A DNA stretch of 64,000 nt from Gammaproteobacteria bacterium (lineage in GTDB: Bacteria > Pseudomonadota > Gammaproteobacteria > HTCC5015), in contig JAFGLM010000033.1 in assembly GCA_016928055.1 (NCBI GenBank), forward strand, positions 1 to 64,000. Direction: 5' to 3'. The notes beneath the pieces were generated by a model. That model was not told the origin of the DNA. It ran no database searches and saw only the letters and a program-made list of their open reading frames with translations. This document shows positions 8,192 to 18,447 of the stretch, piece by piece. Within the stretch, counting starts at the first letter, position 1; each line of letters opens with the position of its first letter. A program made the translations under genes and the position numbers.

Positions 8192-9172
8192 TTAATACTT
8201 ACCCCTTATATTCGCTGCAACCTTTTCATCATAAAATCTTGCCAGCTTTGCGTGGAGCGCTGCATCCAATGGAGGTAAATCTGATGCGCTTGCATTTTTT
8301 GCAGCTTGTTGCGGTGAACTGGCGCCGGGAATAATGACTGATACCGCGTCATGATCGAGAATCCAGCGCAATGCCAGATCAACCATATCAAATCCTTCCG
8401 GCAACATGGTCTTTAATTCGTCGATCAGCTCAACGCCTTTTGCCAAGGGCAGTCCGGCAAACGTCTCACCGACATTGAATACCTGTCCATCACGGTTATA
8501 GTTTCGATGATCCGTCTCGGTAAATTTTGTATTAGCCTTAAAACGACCGCTTAATAAGCCACTGGCTAACGGCAAACGTACTATTATGCCTACACCCTGC
8601 TCTTTGGCTCGCGGCAATGTTTCTCTTAATGGTTTTTGCCTGAAAATATTAAATATAATTTGCAGCGATGATAAATCTGGTTGCTCCAGACATACCGCGG
8701 CTTGTTCATCTGTTTCCACACTGGCACCAAAATAACGTATCAGACCTTCTTCCTGTGCTTGCCTCAACCAATCAAATACTTCCCCACGACGCAGTTCCTC
8801 AATTGGTATGCAATGCAATTGCACCAGATCAAGTGATTCGACACCGAGCCGCTGCAACGATGCGTCGAGACCGCGGCGCAAATCATCCTGTGTAAAACCA
8901 TTCGGGTAGACGATGCCATCACGTCCAAACTTGGTTGCCATAATAGGTCTGGCATTCTGTCCGCCAAAGAATTCACCTAGAATACTTTCGCTACGCCCGG
9001 CACCATAAACATCGGCAGTATCAAAAAAACTGATGCCACCAGCAACAGCCGATTGCATAATCCTGAATGCCGTATCTCTGCCCATAGGGCCAAAATCACC
9101 GCCAAATTGCCAGCAACCCAATCCAATTTCGCTTACGCTAAAGGCGGTATTACCAAACGATCTGGTTTTCAT
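8192..9172 (-). CDS. Aldo/keto reductase
   Basis: The 326-residue product is an NADP-type aldo/keto reductase of the YgdS/YdjG-like bacterial branch. The catalytic tetrad is visible: Asp and Tyr in FFDTADVYGAG (about 51 and 56), Lys in MATKFGRD, and His in DLVQLHCIP. The C-terminal cofactor segment SVIIPGASSPQQAAKNA is present. It starts 8 bp after trpC and is probably the last gene of the trpGDC transcript, although no role in tryptophan synthesis is known. The substrate cannot be predicted. Confidence 0.88.
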   Translation of the reverse strand: MKTRSFGNTAFSVSEIGLGCWQFGGDFGPMGRDTAFRIMQSAVAGGISFFDTADVYGAGRSESILGEFFGGQNARPIMATKFGRDGIVYPNGFTQDDLRRGLDASLQRLGVESLDLVQLHCIPIEELRRGEVFDWLRQAQEEGLIRYFGASVETDEQAAVCLEQPDLSSLQIIFNIFRQKPLRETLPRAKEQGVGIIVRLPLASGLLSGRFKANTKFTETDHRNYNRDGQVFNVGETFAGLPLAKGVELIDELKTMLPEGFDMVDLALRWILDHDAVSVIIPGASSPQQAAKNASASDLPPLDAALHAKLARFYDEKVAANIRGKY

Positions 9173-9180
9173 AAATATGG

Positions 9181-9990
9181 TTATTTGTAAAAGAGTTCAG
9201 ACAATTTGCTACCGGGATCAGGAACACACATAAACGCTTCGCCTACTAAAAATGCGTTAATATGATTCGCCCGCATTTTCTCCACATCATCTCGATCATG
9301 TATGCCGCTCTCAGTCACCAGCAACACGTCGTCACCAACCAATTGCCTCAGCTCCAGGGTGGTATGCAGATTGGTCTGAAAAGTTCGCAAATCCCGATTA
9401 TTAATTCCAATAAATTTCGCACCTACCTCCAGGGCACGTTCCATTTCATCCTGATTGTGAACTTCAACCAGTGCATCCATATCCAGATGCGCCGCAAGGC
9501 CGAGCAAATCAAGCAGAGTCGCATCACCCAATGCAGCGACGATCAACAAAATACAATCCGCTCCAATGGCTCTGGCTTCATAGACCTGATACTGATCGAT
9601 AACAAAATCTTTTCGTAACACGGGTAAGTTACAAGCGGCTCGAGCTTGCTGCAGATACTTGTTACTGCCCTGAAAAAATTTTTGGTCAGTCAGCACCGAC
9701 AAACAAGCTGCGCCTGCGCTGGCATAGCTTTTGGCAATTGCAGCGGAATCAATATTCCTGCGAATAACACCTTTACTGGGTGACGCCTTTTTTATTTCAG
9801 CGATAACGGCGGGTTGCCCGGCTGCAATTTTGTTCCTTAGCGCATCAACAAAACCGCGCGGCGGTGGCGCATCGGCGGCCCGTTCGCTCAACGCGACAAT
9901 GCTTTCTTTTGCTGCCGCCGCAGTAACTTCGATCACCTTCTGTCGCAAAATGATGCGCAGAATATCTTCGTTTGGATTTGCAGTAGCCAT
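9181..9990 (-). CDS. trpC: Indole-3-glycerol phosphate synthase
   Basis: TrpC closes the indole ring in tryptophan synthesis. I place the start at the ATG giving MATANPNEDILRII (269 residues), because an upstream Met at 10056 would overlap trpD and add a non-homologous leader. The TIM-barrel motifs AEIKKASPSKG, LRKDFVIDQYQ and TESGIHDRDDV are all present. It is monofunctional, not fused to TrpF, as in pseudomonads. The start lies 4 bp after the trpD stop, so the genes are tightly coupled. Confidence 0.96.
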   Translation of the reverse strand: MATANPNEDILRIILRQKVIEVTAAAAKESIVALSERAADAPPPRGFVDALRNKIAAGQPAVIAEIKKASPSKGVIRRNIDSAAIAKSYASAGAACLSVLTDQKFFQGSNKYLQQARAACNLPVLRKDFVIDQYQVYEARAIGADCILLIVAALGDATLLDLLGLAAHLDMDALVEVHNQDEMERALEVGAKFIGINNRDLRTFQTNLHTTLELRQLVGDDVLLVTESGIHDRDDVEKMRANHINAFLVGEAFMCVPDPGSKLSELFYK

Positions 9991-9994
9991 AGTT

Positions 9995-11011
9995 TTATAC
10001 AGAATGGGATATGGAAATAAATTGCTCGAATTTTTCGCCGGCCGAACCGTTTGCAATAGCCTTACGCGCCAGCTCCACTCCGGCTGCTAACGATTTTGTT
10101 ATGCCGCTGACATAAATGGTTGCGCCGGCATTGAGCGCGACGATATCCAAAGCCGGGCCGGCAGTATTAGTTAATACTTTTTTAATCAACGCCAGACTTT
10201 GTTCCGGTCCATTCACCTTGATCTCATCCAGCGTGGCACGCCGCATGCCAAATTCTTCCGGTTTGACTTTGTAATCTTTAATGACGCCCTCTTGCAACTC
10301 AACCACCGATGTTTCATCGCTAATACTGATTTCATCCAGTCCGTCATCTGAGTGCACTGCCATAACGTGTGCGCTGCCCAGTTTTTTTAATACTTCCACT
10401 AATGGTCGCAACAACTCGGCACTAAATACTCCCAATACCTGATTCGGCGCCCCGGCAGGATTAGTAAGCGGGCCCAGAACATTGAAAATTGTGCGGACCG
10501 CCATTTCCTTGCGAGGGCCAATCGCATGTTTCATCGCGCTGTGATGCGCTGGTGCAAACATAAAACCCAGGCCGCATTGCTTAATGCAGGCCGCCACCTG
10601 TTCCGGCGAAAGGCCTATCTTTACGCCGGCTGCTTCAAGTAAATCCGCCGCACCGGAACGGCTGCTGACAGATCGGTTGCCGTGCTTGGCGACGCGCGCC
10701 CCGGCAGCAGCGGCAACGATGGCGCTGGCAGTCGAGACATTAAAAGTACCGCTGGCATCGCCGCCCGTTCCAACGGTATCAACTAGATGAGTTTTCTCAA
10801 TTTCAACCTTTGCCGCCAGCTCACGCATGACCCCGGCAGCCGCAGCAATTTCTTCTACAGTCTCACCTTTCATACGCAGGCCGATCAAAAAACCACCGAT
10901 CTGTGCCTGAGTGGCTCCACCGGTCATAATTTGGCGCATGACCTCAGTCATTTCCTCGGACGTTAAATCACGCCTTTCGGTAACGGTTTTAATGGCTTGT
11001 TGTATGTTCAC
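9995..11011 (-). CDS. trpD: Anthranilate phosphoribosyltransferase
   Basis: TrpD transfers phosphoribosyl from PRPP to anthranilate. The 338-residue product has [17 protein letters not shown], the PRPP-binding glycine loop, then [19 protein letters not shown] and [21 protein letters not shown]. It is a stand-alone enzyme, not fused to TrpG. It lies between trpG (33-bp gap) and trpC (4-bp gap) in one operon. Confidence 0.97.
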   Translation of the reverse strand: MNIQQAIKTVTERRDLTSEEMTEVMRQIMTGGATQAQIGGFLIGLRMKGETVEEIAAAAGVMRELAAKVEIEKTHLVDTVGTGGDASGTFNVSTASAIVAAAAGARVAKHGNRSVSSRSGAADLLEAAGVKIGLSPEQVAACIKQCGLGFMFAPAHHSAMKHAIGPRKEMAVRTIFNVLGPLTNPAGAPNQVLGVFSAELLRPLVEVLKKLGSAHVMAVHSDDGLDEISISDETSVVELQEGVIKDYKVKPEEFGMRRATLDEIKVNGPEQSLALIKKVLTNTAGPALDIVALNAGATIYVSGITKSLAAGVELARKAIANGSAGEKFEQFISISHSV

Positions 11012-11044
11012 TTAAATTTTCCTCCCAGGAAAAACCTGACGACA

Positions 11045-11623
11045 TCACAGAGTTAGAAAATTTTTCAATAACTGGTGACCGTGTTGAGTCAGGATCGATT
11101 CGGGATGAAACTGCACACCCTCCAACGGAAACTCCTTGTGGCGCACCCCCATAATTTCATCAAAATCCCCATTTTCCGTTTCCGTCCAGGCAGTGAGCTC
11201 CAGACATTCAGGCATACTTTCTTTTTCGATTACCAAAGAGTGGTAACGAGTGGCCGTAAAAGGATTCTCCAGGCCTCGGAATACGCCTACGCCCTGGTGA
11301 TGAATCCGGGAAATTTTGCCGTGCATGATTTCCTTGGCATGGATAATCTTGCCACCGAACACCTGTCCCAACGCCTGATGACCCAGACAGACACCCAGAA
11401 TGGGTATTGCACCGGCAAATGCCTGGATGACAGGCATCGATACGCCGGCTTCATTAGGCGTGCAAGGACCCGGAGAAACGACAATACGCGTGGGTTTGAT
11501 ATGTCTAATTTCTTCAATCGTGGTCTGATCGTTCCGAACTACGCTGACTTCTTCGCCTAACTCGCTAAAATACTGAACAAGGTTATAGGTAAAGGAATCA
11601 TAATTATCGATCATCAATAACAT
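11045..11623 (-). CDS. trpG: Anthranilate synthase component II (glutamine amidotransferase)
   Basis: TrpG supplies ammonia from glutamine to TrpE, and in many bacteria also to PabB. The 192-residue class I amidotransferase has the nucleophile Cys79 in [13 protein letters not shown] and the His-Glu pair in [10 protein letters not shown]. It heads the trpGDC operon. Its partner trpE is about 8.8 kb away on the same strand, with an accessory block between. No Trp-rich leader peptide or attenuator is visible upstream. Confidence 0.95.
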   Translation of the reverse strand: MLLMIDNYDSFTYNLVQYFSELGEEVSVVRNDQTTIEEIRHIKPTRIVVSPGPCTPNEAGVSMPVIQAFAGAIPILGVCLGHQALGQVFGGKIIHAKEIMHGKISRIHHQGVGVFRGLENPFTATRYHSLVIEKESMPECLELTAWTETENGDFDEIMGVRHKEFPLEGVQFHPESILTQHGHQLLKNFLTL

Positions 11624-11862
11624 ACTGGTTCTTCTTGTTGGTGTCGGTATGCCGCGGTTAGGTTAAACCCGGCAAAGTGGAAAGGGGCGTATTGTCCCGC
11701 AGATCCACGCCAATCGAAAGATCTATAAAAGGAAGTAGTTAACAACTCGGCGCCAAATGCCGCCGCTATTCGTAGATGGATAATTACATCTGCTTATTGC
11801 GAACTGTCTTTTCGCAGGAATAAGATGCGCGCCTTCATATTTCACACCCGGTTTACCCTTTC

Positions 11863-13482
11863 ATGTTGAATTACAAGTTGTTTGAGCATCTGCGTGGTGA
11901 CATCTACGGCGGACTCACTGCGGCCGTGGTCGCTTTACCCCTGGCATTGGCGTTCGGTGTTGCTTCCGGTCTGGGAGCACTGGCAGGACTTTACGGCGCT
12001 ATTCTGGTTGGATTCTTCGCGGCGATATTTGGCGGTACTGCGACACAGGTGTCCGGCCCAACCGGACCGATGACGGTGGTGATGGCAGCTCTGGTCACCC
12101 AGTTCAACGGTCATCTTGATATCGCTTTTACTGTGGTAATGCTGGGCGGTTTATTCCAGATACTATTCGGCGTCTTTAAACTCGGACGATATATCAACCT
12201 GGTTCCCTATTCTGTGATCTCGGGATTTATGAGCGGGATAGGCTGCATCATTATTATTCTGCAGCTTGGTCCACTGGTCGGAAACGAAATGCCTGTCGGC
12301 AATATGCTGGTTAAACTGACACATTTGCCGGAGGTATTGGCCACCCCAAATTATCATGCTCTGGTATTGGGTCTGTTAGCATTGGCGATTATGTGCTTCA
12401 CTCCAACCGCTATCCGACGCCTGTTACCTCCACCGCTATTAGCTTTGATTATCGGTACGGCGGCAGGGTTTTTCTACTTTACCGACGCATCGGTAATTGG
12501 ACCTATCCCATCCGGTCTGCCAGATTTTCACTGGCCAAGTTTCTCATTAAGCAACTTTCCAATAATGCTGCGACTGTCGCTGATGCTGGCGTTTTTGGGT
12601 TCCATCGACTCCCTGCTCACGTCGCTCATCGCTGACAGCATTACCCGTAGTCAACATCATCCCGATCGGGAATTAATCGGCCAGGGGCTGGGAAATATGG
12701 TGGCTGGAATTTTCGGTGGAATCCCCGGTGCGGGCGCAACGATGCGCACTGTAGTTAACGTCCGCGCCGGCGGCCGCACACAACTATCCGGCGCACTCCA
12801 TTCACTTGTGTTACTGGGAATCGTTATGGGATTTGGCGACCTTGCCGAACACATTCCGCTGGCGGTATTGGCTGGCATACTGTTAAAAGTGGGTATTGAT
12901 ATTATCGACTGGCGCTATCTCAAGCGTCTAACCCATGCACCGCGGGCAGGTATCGTTATCATGCTGATTACCTTGCTTCTGACGGTGGCGACTGATCTTG
13001 TTACCGCAGTTGCCGTTGGTATAACCATTGCTTCCCTTTTGTTTGTCAAGCGCATGGCTGAAACATCAAGCAGCAACACGCGACTGGTGTCCAACCCGGC
13101 GCACAGCAGTGATCTCAGCGTTGAAGAAGCAGCCATCCTTGAAAAGGCCAATGGAAGGATTGTTGTGTTTCATCCCGATGGCCCGTTAAGTTTTGGCTCA
13201 GCCAAAGACCTCAGTAGAATGCTGCTCTCTTCAAAGGAACAGGATGTCTTGATACTCGAGTTGTCTGAAGTACCCTTTATTGATAGCAGCGCCGCAATTG
13301 CATTGGAGGATGTCATATTGGTTAGCCAGCAAAATCAGGATACCGTTGTAATCTGCGGCATGAATAAAAAAGTAAACAAAACCTTGAAAAAAATCGGCGT
13401 ACTAAAATTAATTGCTTCGGACCACATTGTCGAGAATAGAGACGAAGCACTTAAACTTGCTGGCGCTATCATAAATTCATAA
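11863..13482 (+). CDS. SulP-family anion transporter with C-terminal STAS domain
   Basis: SulP proteins move sulfate, bicarbonate or other anions across the inner membrane. The 539-residue product has about a dozen hydrophobic segments up to residue 405, including the SulP signatures ALPLALAFGVASG and VSGPTGPMTVVM. A cytoplasmic STAS domain follows at about 430-535. The substrate cannot be told from sequence; bicarbonate and sulfate are both possible. It is the first gene inside the trpG-trpE interval and is divergent from trpG. Confidence 0.9.
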   Translation: MLNYKLFEHLRGDIYGGLTAAVVALPLALAFGVASGLGALAGLYGAILVGFFAAIFGGTATQVSGPTGPMTVVMAALVTQFNGHLDIAFTVVMLGGLFQILFGVFKLGRYINLVPYSVISGFMSGIGCIIIILQLGPLVGNEMPVGNMLVKLTHLPEVLATPNYHALVLGLLALAIMCFTPTAIRRLLPPPLLALIIGTAAGFFYFTDASVIGPIPSGLPDFHWPSFSLSNFPIMLRLSLMLAFLGSIDSLLTSLIADSITRSQHHPDRELIGQGLGNMVAGIFGGIPGAGATMRTVVNVRAGGRTQLSGALHSLVLLGIVMGFGDLAEHIPLAVLAGILLKVGIDIIDWRYLKRLTHAPRAGIVIMLITLLLTVATDLVTAVAVGITIASLLFVKRMAETSSSNTRLVSNPAHSSDLSVEEAAILEKANGRIVVFHPDGPLSFGSAKDLSRMLLSSKEQDVLILELSEVPFIDSSAAIALEDVILVSQQNQDTVVICGMNKKVNKTLKKIGVLKLIASDHIVENRDEALKLAGAIINS

Positions 13483-13633
13483 TTAGTCACAGCTCTCCAA
13501 ACAATAAACACTTCACATAATTTCATATCGGCGCACAGATTAGCCAAATTTGTGCTATAAGGTGGTGTTGTTTATCGTCTAAATTGAATCGTTAGCCACC
13601 GTTGTTTTCAGTAAACGAATTGGAGATATTTAC

Positions 13634-14284
13634 ATGAATATTAATATCCTGGTAAAAGCGACTTTAGCTGGCATGTTAACGCTGATCACAACAAGCGTTT
13701 ATGCAGAAGGCCTGTATATCGGTGCAGGAATTGGAAAAACCTCTTTGGACGCTATCGAAGATATCGATGCGTTAAAAGACTTTGCAGATGAAATTGAAAA
13801 CGATCCTGATTTTACTTCCAGCTCTTCGTTTGAAGACGGAGAAAACGCCAAAAAGGTGTTTCTTGGATATGAAATGAGTGACAACTTTGCACTCGAAGGC
13901 GGTTTACTCGACATGGGGGACGTCCTTAATTTCCAGCTTGAGGCGCTAGATACCGGAGGCGGTCCCATTGGTGATGTAGCGATAAACACCACATCAAGTC
14001 TTGACGGCAGTTACTTGTCTGCGATTGGTAAAATTTCGGTACTGGGCCTGCTATCGCTACAGGGTAAAGTAGGCACCTACATGTGGGAATCTGAAAGCAG
14101 TATTAATATTGTCGGCAACGTACCAGGCGCAGGAGCCGGCACGGGTACTGTGAGTAATGACGGGACAGATGTATTTTATGGCATTGGCGTAAACATCGCG
14201 TTCGTTACCGTAGAGTACGAGGTTTATGATATCGAAGGCGAAGATGTTAATTATCTTGGCGCTTCAATTAGTCTGGGTTTTTAG
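13634..14284 (+). CDS. Outer-membrane beta-barrel protein
   Basis: The 216-residue product begins with a clear signal peptide (hydrophobic core, cleavage after VYA-E near residue 25) followed by GLYIGAGIGKTSLD, a typical first strand. Alternating hydrophobic strands run through the rest, and the C-terminus SISLGF ends in Phe, the usual BAM recognition signal. It resembles small 8-strand OmpA/OmpW-like porin-family barrels but I cannot name a specific family. An acidic segment at 40-75 is probably an extracellular loop. It is followed by a strong bidirectional terminator. Confidence 0.75.
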   Translation: MNINILVKATLAGMLTLITTSVYAEGLYIGAGIGKTSLDAIEDIDALKDFADEIENDPDFTSSSSFEDGENAKKVFLGYEMSDNFALEGGLLDMGDVLNFQLEALDTGGGPIGDVAINTTSSLDGSYLSAIGKISVLGLLSLQGKVGTYMWESESSINIVGNVPGAGAGTGTVSNDGTDVFYGIGVNIAFVTVEYEVYDIEGEDVNYLGASISLGF

Positions 14285-14313
14285 CTAAGTATTTACCTGT
14301 TTCACTTTATATT

Positions 14314-14350
14314 AAAAGGCCTCGCTAAGTTTACTGACGAGGCCTTTTTT
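14314..14350. terminator. Bidirectional intrinsic terminator between convergent genes
   Basis: An 11-bp stem AAAAGGCCTCG with CGAGGCCTTTT and a 13-nt loop sits between the barrel gene and the convergent lipoprotein gene. The A-run and T-run flanks allow termination in both directions. The right T-run overlaps the lipoprotein stop codon. Confidence 0.85.
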
Positions 14351-14981
14351 ACTCAAAATACTTAAAGCTCTTTGCTGCCGGGATACTGACATCAAACAGC
14401 ATATCAAATTCATCTCCGGTATCAGGATGCGATACACGCATTACTTCAAACGTTTTATCGTTCTGACTTAACAAAGATTGGCTTTCTATTTTTAATCCAA
14501 TGAGTTGAATAAATGTTTTCAGCTCTGAGGCGCTAATAACAATATACGCACTTTCCGGAGATCGCCCGTCACCACTGTTACCAATAGACTCCATTAAGCC
14601 CTTTAAAATATATTGGTGGTAGCGGCTTGTTTCTTCCATATTCAACTTTAAATTGCATACCATTGCAGCGTAATGCCCGGTCAAACTCACGAAATTCAAA
14701 TCCAGCAAATCCGACGCAGACGCCAGACCTCGATCACAGTCATTAATACTCAAGGCGCCAAGAACAGGGTTGACCAGCTTTGGCTCAGAGTCACTGTAAA
14801 GTTTGTATGCTGATGTATCGGTATAGCTCATTCTCAAGGCCGAAAAATCCGCCTTTTCACTACGGGCTTTAATTTTATGCAATTCTGTTTTGTAAATATT
14901 TTCAGAATGTCGATTTACTGTTCCAGTGCTAACACATGCGGAAACAAGAATCCAAAAAATCGCAAAAAACATAAGTTTCAT
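14349..14981 (-). CDS. Putative lipoprotein resembling DUF4919
   Basis: The 210-residue product starts with a lipoprotein signal peptide: a hydrophobic core and lipobox LVSAC, with the lipidated Cys at residue 16. The mature part contains DFSALRMSYTDTSAYKLYSD, which resembles the start of DUF4919 proteins, and it ends with a helical then beta-rich segment. No enzymatic motif is visible. The likely location is the periplasmic face of a membrane. The family assignment is from memory of the motif and is moderate. Confidence 0.7.
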   Translation of the reverse strand: MKLMFFAIFWILVSACVSTGTVNRHSENIYKTELHKIKARSEKADFSALRMSYTDTSAYKLYSDSEPKLVNPVLGALSINDCDRGLASASDLLDLNFVSLTGHYAAMVCNLKLNMEETSRYHQYILKGLMESIGNSGDGRSPESAYIVISASELKTFIQLIGLKIESQSLLSQNDKTFEVMRVSHPDTGDEFDMLFDVSIPAAKSFKYFE

Positions 14982-15135
14982 AAACTCATTTTCTACAATA
15001 TAGCCCTAAATGTATATATACAAACCGGGCTAATGTGGCATGACCCTGGAAATAAGGTAATTTATTCAAGACAAACCCTGCCCGAAATTGGTAGGATCGG
15101 CATCTCCAATTTTCGCAGCGCAAGAGCAGAAATCC

Positions 15136-16593
15136 ATGTCGCGCAGTAAAGGTACAACCCTGAAGAGCCAGAACAGTTCAATCAAACAACTTGACGATAT
15201 AGACAATATTCCGTTCTCTGAACCCCCCGCGTCGGGCAACTGGATTACTGACTACGCATGGGTCAGCGGCGTTATCGGCGCCATGGTCGTGGTGCTGTTG
15301 GCTATAGCCTATAACATTACCAATGCACTCAACGATGGGATTCAGGTAGGGGATATCAAGCTCGCGCAAACGCGTAATGACGCTATTTTACTGGCGTTGG
15401 CTATCAGTTGCAGCTCGATGCTCATTGCTGAAATCATACGCCTGTGGCTGCGGGACAGAAAAAACTTTATTACACCAAGCCCGGATCTGAAATACGGGCG
15501 CCGCAAGATATTTTTGTTCGATTCCATTATTAACTGGCTTCTCTATCTTGGCTTGCTCGGTCTTGCCGTATTGTTTTTCCAGACTGCCGGAGAGTACGGT
15601 TTTGCCAGAAATGCGCCTTACTATCAACCGTGGTTCCGCTTGATTGATCTCGCCTTCACGGCCTATCTTTGGGGTGGGCTGCCTTATGTGCTGATAACCC
15701 GGGCGCTTAAACACGATCCAGTTTCAGACCGTCGCGATTTTTCTTCCCTGGCAGCCAGGGTTCTGTGGTTTTTTGCATCACTCATTCCGGGCTTTAAAAA
15801 TTTGCGACCACAATTTGATGAAATTGACAAGAAAGCGGCTCGCGCCTTATTGGTAAAACTATTTTTTGCTCCGCTTATGACGGTATTTTTCGCCGGTCAG
15901 TTTCCACACCTGGTTAACAACGTTGGCTATTTGGGGAGCGGTCTGCCTGCCGCTATCGCCAACGGTACCTATACGCACGCCAAGTTTAACGGCGACCTGT
16001 TCCATATTTCTTTCGCCATTATTTTTTCTATTGATGTCGCGCTGGCCTGGTGTGGTTATGTGGTTTCTTCGCGCTGGGTTGATAACCAGACACTTTCCGC
16101 TGAACCCACTGTGCTCGGCTGGTTAGTCTGTATCTGTTGTTACCCACCTTTCCAAACGTTCCTCGGTCTTTATTACACTGCACCATCGGAACAAGCCTTC
16201 CTGCAATTTCCAAACCAGACCATTATCAGCATCTTCACCATTATGATGGTCATGAGTTTTATCGTGTATATGTCGGCAACACTCTGGTTTGGCGTGCGGT
16301 TTTCCAATCTGACTAATCGTGGCATTATTCGCAAAGGGCCTTATGCCTTTATTCGGCATCCCGCTTACGCAGCGAAAAACTTTTCCTGGTGGTGCGTAAT
16401 GTTCCCTTACGTCATTTACAGTGGTTTTTATAACGGCTGGCAAAATGCGATTTTGCTGTTTATTGGGCTGGTCTTTATGACCTGGTTTTACTATCTGAGA
16501 GCAATCACAGAAGAACGTCATCTAAGCGTCGATCCATATTATCAGGAATACTGCAAGCAGGTGAAATATCGTTTTATTCCAGGTGTGATCTGA
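15136..16593 (+). CDS. Polytopic membrane protein with C-terminal isoprenylcysteine methyltransferase-like (ICMT/PEMT) domain
   Basis: The 485-residue product has several transmembrane segments. Its C-terminal 110 residues show the ICMT/PEMT pattern: a RKGPYAFIRHPAYAA block, a transmembrane hairpin, then ITEERHL and YQEYCKQVKYRFIPG, the SAM-binding elements of membrane methyltransferases. The long N-terminal part, with about six membrane helices, is not recognisable. I chose the ATG at 15136; a TTG at 15088 would extend it by 16 residues. The methyl acceptor is unknown, with lipids or prenylated compounds the usual substrates. Confidence 0.7.
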   Translation: MSRSKGTTLKSQNSSIKQLDDIDNIPFSEPPASGNWITDYAWVSGVIGAMVVVLLAIAYNITNALNDGIQVGDIKLAQTRNDAILLALAISCSSMLIAEIIRLWLRDRKNFITPSPDLKYGRRKIFLFDSIINWLLYLGLLGLAVLFFQTAGEYGFARNAPYYQPWFRLIDLAFTAYLWGGLPYVLITRALKHDPVSDRRDFSSLAARVLWFFASLIPGFKNLRPQFDEIDKKAARALLVKLFFAPLMTVFFAGQFPHLVNNVGYLGSGLPAAIANGTYTHAKFNGDLFHISFAIIFSIDVALAWCGYVVSSRWVDNQTLSAEPTVLGWLVCICCYPPFQTFLGLYYTAPSEQAFLQFPNQTIISIFTIMMVMSFIVYMSATLWFGVRFSNLTNRGIIRKGPYAFIRHPAYAAKNFSWWCVMFPYVIYSGFYNGWQNAILLFIGLVFMTWFYYLRAITEERHLSVDPYYQEYCKQVKYRFIPGVI

Positions 16594-16715
16594 TTCAACC
16601 GCTTACTTATTTCTAAATAATCGTAGAGGACATCGCGAAAGGTTCAGTATTTGCTGAATCCGGTCTGTTCAACGCCCACTCGCAAACTACATCAGCTTTT
16701 ACTGTCTTAGCCGTT

Positions 16716-18326
16716 ATGACCGGAGCGACAGCTGGTTTCAGTTGCGAAAAAATGCCGGCCATCGTATGGTACCTATACGGGTATTCACTAGCCAGACTAC
16801 AGGATACACAGATATTGCGCGACAGTGCCAAAATCATTCGAGCCCTTTACCAGATCAGTACTGAGCATCACCTGGGATTTGAACACCAGATACTGAAGAT
16901 CTTAACGATCGGACGGCGCGTATTTGATATGGAAATCGGTCTGGTGGCCAAAATCGAGGGCGATCAGTATACGTTATTGCATGTCAGTGCTCCGGACGAC
17001 GTCGATCTGAAATCAGGTGAAACCTTTACCCTGGGCAACACTTACTGCTCACAAACCATCAAATCCCACACGCCGCTGGCAATTAATCATGTCAAAAACT
17101 CAAGTATGCGCACTCACCCTGCATATAAGGAATTTGCACTTGAATCTTATATCGGCACCGCGATTATTGTAAAAGGCCGGGTGTTTGGTACTCTTAATTT
17201 TTCCAGTCCAACACCCAGAAAAAATGCATTTTCCGAAACGGATACCGATGCTATCCAGCTTATGGCATTGTGGATCGGTTCGGAATTCGATCGCCTGGAT
17301 AATGAAAGTCGCTTACAAACCGCTTACGACAATCTTAAAGCGGCAGAGGAAAGATTTCGTCTTGGTATTGAAGCCTCACCCAGTGCCATGCTTATAACCA
17401 ACATCGATGGATTGATCGTTTATGCCAATCGAATCGCAGAAAGTGTTTTCGGGTATAGCAGCAATGAATTGCTTAATCAACCCATTGAAGTACTTGTACC
17501 GACACAACTACGAAAGAGCCACTCCGAAGAAAGGAAACACTATAAAAAAACCCCTACACCGCGACCGATGGGATCGCGTCGTGATTTGATGGCGTTAAAG
17601 AAAAACGGCGATATCTTCCCGGCTGAAATCGGCTTAAATCCGATCCAGACGCCTGAGGGAACTCTGATACTTTGCGCCGTTCAGGATATCACTGAACGAA
17701 AACGCTACGAAGACACCATCCTGAGTCAAGCCAGTGAATTAAAACGTGTCAACGAACAGCTAGCTGAACTTGCCACCACCGACAGTCTGACCGGCATCGC
17801 CAACCGTCGTGCCATGATGACGCATTTTGAAATCCTGTTGGCACAGGCCAGTCGTAGTGGGCAGCCTATATCAATCGTGCTACTCGATATCGATCATTTT
17901 AAATCGTATAACGATAAGCTTGGCCATCTCGCCGGAGATGAAGCATTAAAAATCACCAGTCGATCGATTGTCAAAGTTGCACGCCGCAGCGATATCGTTG
18001 CTCGCTACGGCGGCGAGGAATTTGTTTTATTATTGCCGGATACGGATGCACCCGGAGCGCTGCAAATAGCCGAACGTTGCCGTGAGATCATTCTAAACCA
18101 GACCGATTCCGCGCATCCATTAACTGCCAGCTTTGGTGTTGCAACAATCATTATCAGCAATCCACCCAACAGCCCTCTGCCATTGATCGCCGAAAGACTG
18201 ATCGAGGAAGCAGACCGCGCACTTTATTCTTCAAAAGAATCCGGCCGCAACAAGGTCACCCACTTTAGCGATTGCAGTAACTCAGCCATATTGATTCGTA
18301 ACCATGACGATACTAAACAAGGATGA
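16716..18326 (+). CDS. Diguanylate cyclase with GAF and PAS sensory domains
   Basis: The enzyme should make cyclic di-GMP from GTP. The 536-residue protein is soluble. A GAF-type domain (about 50-190) is followed by a PAS domain (about 212-330, ending AVQDITERKR), a short coiled-coil, and a GGDEF domain (about 350-515). The active site is GGEEF at 432-436. An inhibitory I-site RxxD (R423-D426) lies five residues upstream, so product inhibition is likely. LTGIANRR and DIDHFKSYND are intact, so it should be active. The signal sensed is unknown. Confidence 0.9.
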   Translation: MTGATAGFSCEKMPAIVWYLYGYSLARLQDTQILRDSAKIIRALYQISTEHHLGFEHQILKILTIGRRVFDMEIGLVAKIEGDQYTLLHVSAPDDVDLKSGETFTLGNTYCSQTIKSHTPLAINHVKNSSMRTHPAYKEFALESYIGTAIIVKGRVFGTLNFSSPTPRKNAFSETDTDAIQLMALWIGSEFDRLDNESRLQTAYDNLKAAEERFRLGIEASPSAMLITNIDGLIVYANRIAESVFGYSSNELLNQPIEVLVPTQLRKSHSEERKHYKKTPTPRPMGSRRDLMALKKNGDIFPAEIGLNPIQTPEGTLILCAVQDITERKRYEDTILSQASELKRVNEQLAELATTDSLTGIANRRAMMTHFEILLAQASRSGQPISIVLLDIDHFKSYNDKLGHLAGDEALKITSRSIVKVARRSDIVARYGGEEFVLLLPDTDAPGALQIAERCREIILNQTDSAHPLTASFGVATIIISNPPNSPLPLIAERLIEEADRALYSSKESGRNKVTHFSDCSNSAILIRNHDDTKQG

Positions 18327-18447
18327 TTTTTGTCGGTTGAACTTAATTAATCAATCCGGGACAAACGCTGCGAGGGGGTGACCCGATAGTAAATTCTCGT
18401 TATCAACGCCGGTTAATCCGGCCCAAGAATCTAAAGGATCCACCCAT

